From NCBI GenBank assembly GCA_023459215.1, contig JAEWVF010000044.1:1-14931 (forward strand): 14,931 nucleotides of DNA. Reading direction: 5' to 3'. Positions 1 through 7,911 of the stretch are shown here, piece after piece. The position numbers were made by a program, and so were the translations under genes. Below the pieces are notes generated by a model. That model searched no databases and had not been told where the DNA came from. It was given only the letters and a program-made list of their open reading frames with translations. Every line of letters starts with the position of its first letter. The stretch's first letter is position 1. Origin of the DNA: Chloroflexota bacterium (lineage in GTDB: Bacteria; Chloroflexota; Anaerolineae; Anaerolineales; Villigracilaceae).

Positions 1-779
1 TATTTTTGGATGGTCGGGGCCAGGCGGTTGAAATAGGCCTGTTCGCCCATCACGTTCAGGTGCTGACCGGCGAATAGCACCTGCGCCTTGGGGTATTTTT
101 CCAAAATGGCGGGCATGGCCTCGAGCAGGATTTCGACGCCTTTTTCGCTGGCGAAGCGGGTGGCCATCCCGATGACCGGGCTGCGCTCGGCGGTGGCGTG
201 ACGCTGCGCGAAAGCCTCCACTGCGCCCAGGGGGGCAGGCGGCAGTTGCACCGGCGGCAGGATTGGGGTCAGTTTGTGCTTGTAGCGTGAGAGGAACGGC
301 GAGTGATCGGCGTAATCCTGGGTATAGGTGACAATGTGGTTTGCCAGCAGCGCCGCCGAGTGGTTCTGGAAGTTGACGACTGCATTCACCAGGCGGTTGA
401 ACAGGCCATTAGGCAGCAGCAGGTCGCAGTGGTAGGTCAGGATGGCCAGCTTGCCCATCAGCCGGGCGCGGGTGGCGAAACCGGGCGCATCGAACTGCGG
501 CAGGTGCAACTGGACGACATCGTTTTCAGCCACGTATTTCCAGGCCAGCAAACCGAACGTCGGCATGATCACGCCTTTGCTGACCCGGAAAGCGACCGGC
601 GCGCGCACGATTTTGACCCCGTTGCGGATTTCCTCCGCCGGGGTCGATTTATCGAAGTGCGAGGTCAGGATCGTGACCTGGTGTCCGCGTCGCGCAAAAG
701 CCTCGGCCAGGCGCTCGGCATAGATGGTTAACCCGGAAGTGTGCGGGCGGTAATAGGTGAGGACAGTCAGGATTTTCAT
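1..779 (-). CDS. GT4-family glycosyltransferase, N-terminal 259 residues (partial, runs off left edge)
   Basis: The reverse strand reads open from an ATG at 779-777 to the window edge with no stop, giving 259 residues beginning MKILTVLTYYRPHTSGL. This is the classic start of a GT-B fold, GT4-type glycosyltransferase: a first beta strand, then a glycine-containing loop and helix (SGLTIYAERLAEAFARRGH, about residues 15-33), then the second strand VTILTSHF. Around residues 215-245 the second Rossmann domain begins (GMATRFASEKGVEILLEAMP), where the nucleotide-sugar donor binds. The catalytic E-x7-E region and C-terminus lie outside the window. Such enzymes transfer a sugar from a nucleotide donor to a lipid-linked or glycan acceptor at the cytoplasmic membrane face. 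The donor and acceptor cannot be read from sequence. A TATAAT box sits 11 bases before the ATG and no Shine-Dalgarno is visible. Divergent from the membrane protein at 974. The family call is firm; specificity is unknown. Confidence 0.87.
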   Translation of the reverse strand, partial: MKILTVLTYYRPHTSGLTIYAERLAEAFARRGHQVTILTSHFDKSTPAEEIRNGVKIVRAPVAFRVSKGVIMPTFGLLAWKYVAENDVVQLHLPQFDAPGFATRARLMGKLAILTYHCDLLLPNGLFNRLVNAVVNFQNHSAALLANHIVTYTQDYADHSPFLSRYKHKLTPILPPVQLPPAPLGAVEAFAQRHATAERSPVIGMATRFASEKGVEILLEAMPAILEKYPKAQVLFAGQHLNVMGEQAYFNRLAPTIQK

Positions 780-790
780 AATATGCGGCG

Positions 791-796
791 ATTATA
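791..796 (-). promoter_or_regulatory. -10 box (TATAAT) of the leftward glycosyltransferase
   Basis: Read on the minus strand this is a perfect TATAAT. Transcription would start about seven bases further on, near 784, leaving only about five bases before the ATG at 779. No Shine-Dalgarno fits in that space, so the mRNA may be nearly leaderless. No convincing -35 hexamer is seen at the expected 17-base distance. Confidence 0.5.
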
Positions 797-836
797 ACCC
801 AGGCGCTCAAAAAAATTTACTTTGTTGCCCGGCCCA

Positions 837-842
837 TATAAT
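837..842 (+). promoter_or_regulatory. possible upstream -10 box (TATAAT), rightward
   Basis: A perfect TATAAT hexamer on the plus strand, about 130 bases upstream of the membrane-protein start. TTTACT at 816-821 is a poor -35 candidate with short (15-base) spacing. The hexamer overlaps the left arm of the inverted repeat 838-856, so a protein bound there could block it. This is a motif match only. Confidence 0.3.
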
Positions 843-856
843 TCTTTGTGAATTAT
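838..856. repeat. inverted repeat ATAATTC-N5-GAATTAT (candidate operator)
   Basis: Two perfect 7-base arms (838-844 and 850-856) separated by TTTGT. It lies in the middle of the divergent intergenic region and overlaps the plus-strand TATAAT at 837-842. This fits an operator for a dimeric repressor or a small hairpin. AT-rich palindromes of this size can also arise by chance. Confidence 0.35.
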
Positions 857-893
857 TGATGCAGATTCGGCAGCTATGGGTTTGGTATCTTTT

Positions 894-928
894 TCGCATA
901 GGCGATTGGCCCGGAGCTTGTTATGCGA
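894..928. repeat. spaced inverted repeat TCGCATA-N21-TATGCGA
   Basis: Perfect 7-base inverted arms at 894-900 and 922-928 with a 21-base spacer, about two helical turns. It is upstream of the rightward promoter at 956-964. It could be paired half-sites for a regulator of the rightward operon. No known regulator is recognised from the motif. Confidence 0.3.
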
Positions 929-955
929 TGGAAATTCAATCTGCCCGGCTGGCTG

Positions 956-964
956 TGGTAGAAT
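956..964 (+). promoter_or_regulatory. extended -10 promoter (TGG TAGAAT) for the rightward operon
   Basis: TAGAAT at 959-964 is preceded by TG at 956-957, giving an extended -10 of TGnTANAAT form, which can act without a good -35. The predicted start of transcription is near 971, only about three bases before the ATG at 974. That would give an essentially leaderless mRNA for the membrane protein. This agrees with the lack of a Shine-Dalgarno before 974. Confidence 0.45.
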
Positions 965-973
965 CATTTAGTT

Positions 974-1954
974 ATGGAGATGCGTAACAGCGACCTTCCG
1001 CCCTCACCGCCAGGAATTATTCCGGCTTTCGTGCGTGGTTTTAACGCCGTTGCCAGCCAGGCTGCGGTGATCCTGATCCCGATAGCATTCGACCTGTTCC
1101 TGTGGCTGGGTCCGCGTTTTGGTATTTACAACCTGATCGCCCCGGCCCTGGACGAGATGGAAAGATTGGCTGGGGAAAGCCAGGGTGTCTTCGAGAACGT
1201 GGCTTTTTTCAACGAGTTTTTCCTGAATTTCAACGCGTTTTCGGCGCTGCGCACCTTTCCCCTGGGGATATTCAGCCTGATGAGCGCTAGCCTTTCCGCC
1301 GATTCGCCTTTGGGGCCGCGTCCGCTCTGGGAAGCCTCCGGGTTTTTGACGTTCATGCTTTCGGTATTTTTGATGACCATTGTCGGCTGGCTGCTGGGCG
1401 GCGTCTATTTTTACAGCGTGGCCCGCGTGGCAGTTGCCGACGGCGATGCCCGCCCGACGCCCCTGCGTTCACTTTTCCAGGGGACTTTGCTCTCCGGCTT
1501 CTGGTCGTTTTTATGGTTATTGGTCAGCCTGCCGGCCTTTTTGTTCATCGGGGTGCTGTTCCTGATCAGCCCGGCGCTGACGACGATTGTTTACATGCTG
1601 ATCGCCCTGATTGTGCTGTGGCTGTCGGTGCCGGTGTTTTTCTCGACGCATGGAATTTTCCTGCACGCGGATCATTTGTTTCGTTCGATTGTCAAAAGCT
1701 TCCGCATTATGCGCTATGCCCTGCCGTCCCTGGGCTGGTTTGTGATTGTGGCGGTGGTGCTTTCGCAGGGCCTGAATTTCTTGTGGCGGATCGCCCCGGC
1801 CAATTCATGGATGACCCTGTTTGGCATTTTTGGACATGCTTTTATCTCGACTGCCTTGTTGGCAGCCAGTTTTATCTATTATCGTGACCTGAACGATTGG
1901 GTTGAGGCCGCCCTGGCTTGGATGAAGGCGCGCGCCGGCTCGGTTCGGGCATAA
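974..1954 (+). CDS. multi-pass integral membrane protein of unknown function
   Basis: A 326-residue hydrophobic protein whose function I do not recognise. The N-terminus (MEMRNSDLPPSPPG) is polar and probably cytoplasmic. Likely membrane spans are at about residues 28-46, 121-150, 171-198, 201-223, 249-271 and 280-303. The loop at about 47-120 is the largest non-membrane part and contains little charge. Residues 225-250 (HGIFLHADHLFRSIVKSFR) form an amphipathic, histidine-rich stretch between spans 4 and 5. There is no signal peptidase site and no catalytic motif I can name. ATG 974 is favoured: an extended -10 box lies nine bases before it, suggesting leaderless translation. An in-frame ATG at 980 is possible, but its GGAG would be only one base away. 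It ends 15 bases before gyrB, so it is probably the first gene of that operon. Confidence 0.83.
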   Translation: MEMRNSDLPPSPPGIIPAFVRGFNAVASQAAVILIPIAFDLFLWLGPRFGIYNLIAPALDEMERLAGESQGVFENVAFFNEFFLNFNAFSALRTFPLGIFSLMSASLSADSPLGPRPLWEASGFLTFMLSVFLMTIVGWLLGGVYFYSVARVAVADGDARPTPLRSLFQGTLLSGFWSFLWLLVSLPAFLFIGVLFLISPALTTIVYMLIALIVLWLSVPVFFSTHGIFLHADHLFRSIVKSFRIMRYALPSLGWFVIVAVVLSQGLNFLWRIAPANSWMTLFGIFGHAFISTALLAASFIYYRDLNDWVEAALAWMKARAGSVRA

Positions 1955-1959
1955 TTTTT

Positions 1960-1964
1960 GGAGG
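1960..1964 (+). promoter_or_regulatory. Shine-Dalgarno (GGAGG) that fixes the gyrB start
   Basis: GGAGG lies five bases before the GTG at 1970. A TTG at 1958 in the same frame would lengthen the protein by four residues, but it overlaps this ribosome-binding site and has none of its own. The GTG start is therefore preferred. Confidence 0.8.
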
Positions 1965-1969
1965 ATTCA

Positions 1970-3883
1970 GTGGTTCAACCTGCAAACTACGATGCAAACA
2001 GCATTCAGGTGCTTGAAGGTCTGGAAGCCGTTCGTCGCCGTCCCGGTATGTATGTGGGCGGCACCGATATCAAAGCCCTGCACCATCTCGTTTATGAAGT
2101 AGTCGATAATTCGATTGACGAAGCCCTGGCTGGCGCCTGTACGCGGATCAACATTGCGATCCACGAAGATTCCAGTGTGAGCGTTGAGGACAATGGCCGC
2201 GGTATCCCGGTCGATATTCACCCTGAGAAAAAGGTTTCAGCCCTGACCGTGGTCATGACCGTCCTGCACGCGGGCGGCAAATTTGGCGGCGGCGGCTACA
2301 AGGTTTCGGGTGGTTTGCACGGCGTCGGCGTCAGTGCGGTCAACGCCCTTTCGGAGTGGTGCGAAGTCGAAGTCAAGCGCGGCGGCAAGGTTTACTCGCA
2401 GCGCTTCGAACGTGGCATTCCCCAGGCGCCAGTCAAGGAAATCGGCAAAGCCAAAGAGGGTGTTAGCGGCACACGCACCACTTTCAAATTCGACCCGACC
2501 ATCTTCAAGGACGAGATTGACTACCGTTTCGACACGCTGGTGCAGCGCTTCCGCGAGATGGCGTTTGTGACTCGCGGTGTAACCATCCACTTTTTGGATG
2601 AGCGCTCGAACCGCGAAATGACCTTCTATTTTGAAGGCGGGATCACCTCCTTTGTGCGTTACCTGAACCGCAACCGCCAGACCCTGCACCCGGTTATGTA
2701 TGCCGAAAAGCAGGTGGATGGTGTCGGCGTCGAAGCGGCGGTCCAGTATACCGATGCTTTTACCGAATCGGTCTATTCGTTTGCCAATACCATCAACACG
2801 ATCGACGGCGGCACGCACATGACCGGCCTGCGCACCGCCCTGACGCGCGTGGTCAATGATTATGCCCGCAAGAGCGGATTACTAAAAGAGTCGGATCCGA
2901 ACTTTACCGGCGACGATACCCGCGAAGGCCTGACGGCGATTGTTTCGATCAAGCATCCCGACCCGCAGTTTGAGTCGCAAACCAAAGTGAAGTTGATGAA
3001 CCCGGAAGTGCAGACCTACGTGGCTCAGGCGGTGGTCGAAGCCTTTAGCACTTTCCTCGAAGAAAGCCCGCAGGCGGCCAGGGCCATCGTCCAGAAATGT
3101 CTGACCTCCTCGCGCGCGCGCGATGCTGCCCGCAAGGCCCGCGACCTGGTCATCCGCAAGTCGGCGCTGGAAAGCCTGACCCTGCCCGGTAAATTGGCGG
3201 ATTGTTCGGAGCGTGATACCTCCAAGACCGAACTGTACATCGTCGAAGGTGACTCGGCTGGCGGCTCGGCCAAACAGGGCCGCGACCGGCATTTCCAGGC
3301 CATCCTGCCGCTGCGCGGTAAAATTTTGAACACCGAACGCGCCCGCCTCGATAAGATTTTGGGCAACAACGAAGTCAAAGCCTTGATTTCGGCGCTCGGC
3401 ACCGGGATTGGCGACGGTTTCGACCTGAGCGGTTTGCGTTACAACCGCGTCATCATCATGACCGATGCCGACGTGGACGGCAGCCACATCCGCACCCTGT
3501 TGCTGACTTTTTTCTTCCGCTATATGCCGAAGCTGATCGAAGAAGGCCACATGTACATTGCCCAGCCGCCGCTCTATCGCATCGAGCATAAGCGCCAGGC
3601 GCGTTATCTTTATGCGGATGCCGAAAAGGATGCCTACCTGGCCGAACTCGGCAAGGATGGCGAGAAAGCAACCTTGCAGCGCTATAAAGGTCTGGGCGAA
3701 ATGAATCCGCAGCAGTTGTGGGATACCACGATGAACCCGGCCAATCGCACCCTGCTGCTGGTCAACATCGAGGACGCGGCGGAAGCTGACCGCACTTTCG
3801 ATATGCTGATGGGCGATGCGGTCGATCCGCGCCGGAAATTTATTCAAACTCATGCCAAACGGGTACGCAACCTGGATATTTAG
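1970..3883 (+). CDS. gyrB: DNA gyrase subunit B (type IIA topoisomerase ATPase subunit)
   Basis: A 637-residue protein, the length of GyrB lacking the extra C-terminal insert of enterobacterial enzymes. With GyrA it introduces negative supercoils using ATP. The GHKL ATPase domain comes first: GLEAVRRRPGMYVGG (17-31), HHLVYEVVDNSIDEA (38-52) with the catalytic Glu and Mg-binding Asn, EDNGRGIP (73-80), and the glycine lid GGLHGVGVSAVNAL (114-127). The transducer follows (about 220-390). The TOPRIM domain carries EGDSAGGSA (426-434) and DADVDGSHIRTL (499-510), which bind Mg for DNA cleavage. QRYKGLGEMNPQQLW (570-584) and the terminal NLDI favour GyrB over ParE. Start GTG 1970 is chosen from its GGAGG. 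There is no gyrA, recF or dnaN in view; instead it sits 15 bases after a membrane gene and 23 bases before a sensor kinase. Confidence 0.95.
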   Translation: MVQPANYDANSIQVLEGLEAVRRRPGMYVGGTDIKALHHLVYEVVDNSIDEALAGACTRINIAIHEDSSVSVEDNGRGIPVDIHPEKKVSALTVVMTVLHAGGKFGGGGYKVSGGLHGVGVSAVNALSEWCEVEVKRGGKVYSQRFERGIPQAPVKEIGKAKEGVSGTRTTFKFDPTIFKDEIDYRFDTLVQRFREMAFVTRGVTIHFLDERSNREMTFYFEGGITSFVRYLNRNRQTLHPVMYAEKQVDGVGVEAAVQYTDAFTESVYSFANTINTIDGGTHMTGLRTALTRVVNDYARKSGLLKESDPNFTGDDTREGLTAIVSIKHPDPQFESQTKVKLMNPEVQTYVAQAVVEAFSTFLEESPQAARAIVQKCLTSSRARDAARKARDLVIRKSALESLTLPGKLADCSERDTSKTELYIVEGDSAGGSAKQGRDRHFQAILPLRGKILNTERARLDKILGNNEVKALISALGTGIGDGFDLSGLRYNRVIIMTDADVDGSHIRTLLLTFFFRYMPKLIEEGHMYIAQPPLYRIEHKRQARYLYADAEKDAYLAELGKDGEKATLQRYKGLGEMNPQQLWDTTMNPANRTLLLVNIEDAAEADRTFDMLMGDAVDPRRKFIQTHAKRVRNLDI

Positions 3884-3906
3884 TTCCCCTTTTTAAAGAG
3901 GTTGTC

Positions 3907-6900
3907 ATGGACAATTATAAGCGGCCATTTGTTGAGCGCATAGAAAGTGCATTGAGTGTGCTGGCCCTGATTTATCAGGCCCTGGTTGTGGTCGCGTTTT
4001 TGGCTATTCCGTTCCTGGCCTATAACTTTTATACAACGCCTTTCCCTGGCGCTTTCTTTGAGCAAACCATGGTGGTGAACAGCATTCGCCCGCCTGGGGA
4101 GCCGCGCTGGGAGTTGTACAAGCAGGGAGCTAAGTTTGGCGACCAGTTGATTGCCATCAACGGCCAGCCTGTGCAGAGCTATACAGAAGTCCGTGATATT
4201 TTGCGGGGATATTTCCCCGGCGAAACCCACCGCTTCACGTTCCGCGACCAGCAAGGCCAGGTTTTCGACCGGGATGTAATGCTGACCCGCTTCGAATTCC
4301 AGGACCTGGTCTGGTTCCTGTTGATCCCGATGTTCGTGGGTCTGGTTTTCGTCGGGGTCGCAATGTGGATTTATAGTTTGCGGCGCGGCGAGACAGCCGG
4401 GCGGGCCTTTGCCCTGCTCGGCGTTTCAGTCACCATCGTTATCGGTGGCATGTTCGACCTGCACACCACCCATGCCCTGACCTGGCTGTGGTCGTTTTCC
4501 GTGCCGATGGTGGGGGCCTCCATTTTGCACCTGGGCCTGGTTTTCCCGCAGGAGGCGCGCATTGTCACCCGGTATCCTCTCCTGCGCTGGTTGGGGTATG
4601 TTATTGCCATCCTGATGGGGCTTTATTCGCTGACCACCATCTGGAATATGGACGCGCCTTACGCCTATATCGATGCCTGGCGTTATTCCTATTTCTTTAC
4701 TGCGATAGGTTTGCTCACCTACCTGGGCATTATGTTTTACCGCCTGGTGCCTAGTTCTTCGCCGGTTGTGCGCCAGCAGGCGCGCACGGTCTTGATTGGT
4801 TCGCTGTTCTCCTTCGGGCCGATCATTATCTACCTGCTCATCGCCTCCTTCAAAGTCTCTGATTTCAGCAACCTGTTGTTCCTGCCGATCATCATCTTCC
4901 CGATTGTGACTGGTTACACGGTGTTGCGCTATCGTCTTGTTCGCACTGATTACATCATTGGCCGCACGGTTTTGTATGCCCTGCTTTCTTTGATGGCCCT
5001 GTTTGGCTACCTGGCCCTGGCGATTGGGACATCGGCGGTTTTTGGTAGCGCTTTCAACAATCCGTTGGTGATTGCCCTGGCGGTTTTCCTTTCGGCCTTG
5101 TTGCTTAATCCGGTGCGCACCCGCCTGCAAGAGGTGATCGATTCGATTTTCTTCCGCGGCGAACGCGCCCACCAGGAACGCATCAAGGTTTATACCAAAA
5201 ATTTGACGGCTGCATTGGATGTCACGCAGGTTTTGCAAATCCTGCGCGAGCAAATTACGGTCAGCCTTTTGCCGAGTCAATTGCATATCTATAGTTATGA
5301 CCTTGCCAACGACCAGTACCTGGCAACGGTTGATGAGACCGGACGTCCGTCCAGCGATATTCGTTTCCAGGTTAACAGTCCGTTGGTTCAGGTTCTGCGC
5401 AAGGAGCGTTTGCCCCTGTTTGTTGCCCCGGATCGTATCCCGGCCACGATTCAGCCTGAGCGGGCGCGCCTGGCTTTGCTGGCGGCCCAGTTGATTGTCC
5501 CCATGCCTGGGCGGGAGCGCCTGGTGGGTTGGCTGGCGATTGGTGAGCGGCTCTCTGGGGAACCTTATGACAGCGCGGACATCTCTTTCCTCGAAGCGCT
5601 GGCCAGCCAGGCGGCGGTTGCCCTGGAACGCGCCCAGGCTTTAAGCAACATGGAACGCCGCGTCCATGAGATGAACGTGTTGGCGCGTATTTCGCAGGGT
5701 ATCAACATTACCCTCAATTTTGACGATATTCTTGAACTGATTTACGCCCAAACGGCCCAGATTATCCCGGTATCAGACCTTAACCTGATCCTGTACAACC
5801 AGACTTCCCAAAACTTTTATTATGCTTTTTACCTGGAAAGCGATGAGCGCGTTCCCGCCCGCGAAAATGTGCCGCTCTTGCCCAAGAGTACGCTTGGTCA
5901 GGAAGTAATCCTGACGCGCCGCGCGCTTCTCACCCAGGATTTCATTGCCCAGTGCCAGGTTTTGGGCGTGACCTCCCACAGCAAAGGATTGCATGCCTGG
6001 TTGGGGGTTCCGCTGAACACCGGTTCTGATACGCTGGGCGCTTTGTGTATTTCCTCTCGTGACCCTGATGTGGTTTATACCTCGACCCAGACCGACTTGC
6101 TGCAAGCGATTGCTGACCAGGCGGCGGGCGCTATTGTCAAGTCGCGCCTTATTCATGAAACGGAACGGCGCGCCCAACAGCTTTCCACCCTGAACGTCAT
6201 TACCCGTCAGTTGACCTCCACACTGGAATTGCAGCCGCTGCTGAGAAACATTCTGGAAAGCGCGGTCAACATTCTCAATAGTGAAGCGGGCAGCCTGTTC
6301 CTGGTTGATGAACAAACGGACGAGTTGATTTTCCAGGTGACGGTAGGGCCGGTGGCCTCCAACCTGGTTGGCCAGCGTCTGCCTCCCGGAACCGGGTTCG
6401 TTGGCAAGGCAGTCGATACCCGTCAGCCGGTTATTGTTAACGATGTCCAATCGACCCAGACCTGGAATTCGGAAACGGACAAACAAACCGGTTTCGCTAC
6501 CAAGGCCATCCTGATCGTTCCGATGGAAGTCAAGGATCGCATCATTGGGGTTATCGAAATCATCAACAAGCGCGATGGCCTGCCCTTCAGCGTCGATGAC
6601 CAGAACCTGCTCTCGGCCTTTGCCGGACAGGCAGCGGTCGCCATCGAAAATGCACGTTTGTATACCCTGACGGACCAGGAATTGACCGCCCGCGTGGAAG
6701 AATTGTCGGTCATGCAGCGCATCGACCGCGAACTCAATGCCAGCCTCGAATTGGATCGCGCCATGCGTATCACCCTCGATTGGGCCATGCGCCAATCCAA
6801 GGCCGAAGCCGGCTTTATCGGCTTTGTGCAACAGGGCGGCGTCGAAATCATGGCCGATAACGGCTATGAAAAGGAACTGGCCGCTTACTCCGATTCGTTG

Positions 6901-7899
6901 ATTCCCTTGAGTCACCCGGCCATCAGCGAGGCGATTTCGAGCGGCCAGCCCCGCCGGATTGTGATGGAGAACCCGACCGGGATGGGAACCTTTATGAGCA
7001 ACACCCGCAGCCAGATGGTCATCCCCATTCGGCGCGAGGTGCATGTCATCGGTTTGTTCCTGCTCGAGAGCGCCTCCGCTGAGCGTTTCCAGCAGGATGC
7101 GTTGGACTTCCTCAGCCGTTTGGCAGATCATGCTGCCATCGCGATTGCCAATGCCCAGCTTTATGCCCAGATCGATGCCGCGAACAAGGCCAAAAGCCAG
7201 TTCGTTTCGTTCGTGGCTCACGAGTTGAAGAACCCGATGGCTTCGATCAAGGGTTATACCGAATTGGTGACGGGCGGTATGGCTGGCCCGATTACCGATA
7301 TGCAGGCCAAATTCCTGGCAACCGTCCGCAGTAATGTGGACCGCATGAACACCATCGTTTCTGACTTGAGCGACTTGAACAAGATCGAAGCCGGCATCCT
7401 GAAAATCGAATTCAAGCCGGTGGCGATGCCGGAAATCGTTGAAGAAGCTGTTCGCTCCACGCGCCGCCAGATCGAAGAAAAAGAGCAGGTGGTGGATGTT
7501 AACGTGCCCGAATCCCTGCCCCAGATTTGGGCGGATCGTAACCGCATGATCCAGATTGCGGTTAACCTGGTGAGCAACGCCACGAAATACACCCCCAACG
7601 GAGGCAGTATTTTCGTTGGCGCAGAAACATCCCGCCACGAATCCGATACAGGCGCTGATATGCCGGTCGTTCATTTCTGGGTCAAAGATACCGGGATTGG
7701 TATCTCCCCTGAAGACCAATCCAAGATTTTCCAACAATATTTTCGCACTGAAATGTCCAAGAGTCAGGCATCTGGAACAGGCCTGGGCTTGAATATCACC
7801 AAAAATCTGGTTGAAATGCAAGGCGGCAAGATCTGGTTCGAAAGCCAGGTCGGCCAGGGAACGACTTTCCATGTCACCGTACCGTTGGCAGAGAGCTAA
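3907..7899 (+). CDS. large membrane sensor histidine kinase: PDZ-like, about 10 TM, four GAF domains, HisKA-HATPase
   Basis: A 1330-residue kinase. After one span (about 15-38) comes an extracytoplasmic PDZ-like domain (about 55-128; GAKFGDQLIAINGQPVQ). About nine further spans follow (133-156, 165-187, 190-213, 229-246, 258-280, 294-314, 323-341, 353-378, 386-402). Four GAF-type domains lie at about 435-577, 600-750, 770-918 and 945-1085; the third is the best preserved (INKRDGLPFSVDDQNLL). The H box HELKNP carries phospho-acceptor His1105. The ATPase has the N box around Asn1224, G1 DTGIGIS (1261-1267) and G2 GTGLGL (1290-1295), so it looks catalytically complete. No receiver domain is fused and no response regulator gene is in the window. 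The start ATG has AGAGG five bases upstream. It is 23 bases after gyrB and 12 before the FIST gene, which suggests cotranscription. Its ligands and output are unknown. Confidence 0.95.
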   Translation: MDNYKRPFVERIESALSVLALIYQALVVVAFLAIPFLAYNFYTTPFPGAFFEQTMVVNSIRPPGEPRWELYKQGAKFGDQLIAINGQPVQSYTEVRDILRGYFPGETHRFTFRDQQGQVFDRDVMLTRFEFQDLVWFLLIPMFVGLVFVGVAMWIYSLRRGETAGRAFALLGVSVTIVIGGMFDLHTTHALTWLWSFSVPMVGASILHLGLVFPQEARIVTRYPLLRWLGYVIAILMGLYSLTTIWNMDAPYAYIDAWRYSYFFTAIGLLTYLGIMFYRLVPSSSPVVRQQARTVLIGSLFSFGPIIIYLLIASFKVSDFSNLLFLPIIIFPIVTGYTVLRYRLVRTDYIIGRTVLYALLSLMALFGYLALAIGTSAVFGSAFNNPLVIALAVFLSALLLNPVRTRLQEVIDSIFFRGERAHQERIKVYTKNLTAALDVTQVLQILREQITVSLLPSQLHIYSYDLANDQYLATVDETGRPSSDIRFQVNSPLVQVLRKERLPLFVAPDRIPATIQPERARLALLAAQLIVPMPGRERLVGWLAIGERLSGEPYDSADISFLEALASQAAVALERAQALSNMERRVHEMNVLARISQGINITLNFDDILELIYAQTAQIIPVSDLNLILYNQTSQNFYYAFYLESDERVPARENVPLLPKSTLGQEVILTRRALLTQDFIAQCQVLGVTSHSKGLHAWLGVPLNTGSDTLGALCISSRDPDVVYTSTQTDLLQAIADQAAGAIVKSRLIHETERRAQQLSTLNVITRQLTSTLELQPLLRNILESAVNILNSEAGSLFLVDEQTDELIFQVTVGPVASNLVGQRLPPGTGFVGKAVDTRQPVIVNDVQSTQTWNSETDKQTGFATKAILIVPMEVKDRIIGVIEIINKRDGLPFSVDDQNLLSAFAGQAAVAIENARLYTLTDQELTARVEELSVMQRIDRELNASLELDRAMRITLDWAMRQSKAEAGFIGFVQQGGVEIMADNGYEKELAAYSDSLIPLSHPAISEAISSGQPRRIVMENPTGMGTFMSNTRSQMVIPIRREVHVIGLFLLESASAERFQQDALDFLSRLADHAAIAIANAQLYAQIDAANKAKSQFVSFVAHELKNPMASIKGYTELVTGGMAGPITDMQAKFLATVRSNVDRMNTIVSDLSDLNKIEAGILKIEFKPVAMPEIVEEAVRSTRRQIEEKEQVVDVNVPESLPQIWADRNRMIQIAVNLVSNATKYTPNGGSIFVGAETSRHESDTGADMPVVHFWVKDTGIGISPEDQSKIFQQYFRTEMSKSQASGTGLGLNITKNLVEMQGGKIWFESQVGQGTTFHVTVPLAES

Positions 7900-7911
7900 A
7901 AGGAGACGGAT

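Noticed and set aside
757..987. 76-codon plus-strand open frame spanning the divergent promoter region
   Set aside because: It overlaps the start of both flanking genes and covers the -10 boxes. It has no Shine-Dalgarno and its translation shows no family features.
2882..3853. Long minus-strand open frame opposite gyrB
   Set aside because: The plus strand encodes the unmistakable GyrB TOPRIM and C-terminal motifs; the antisense frame is a composition shadow.
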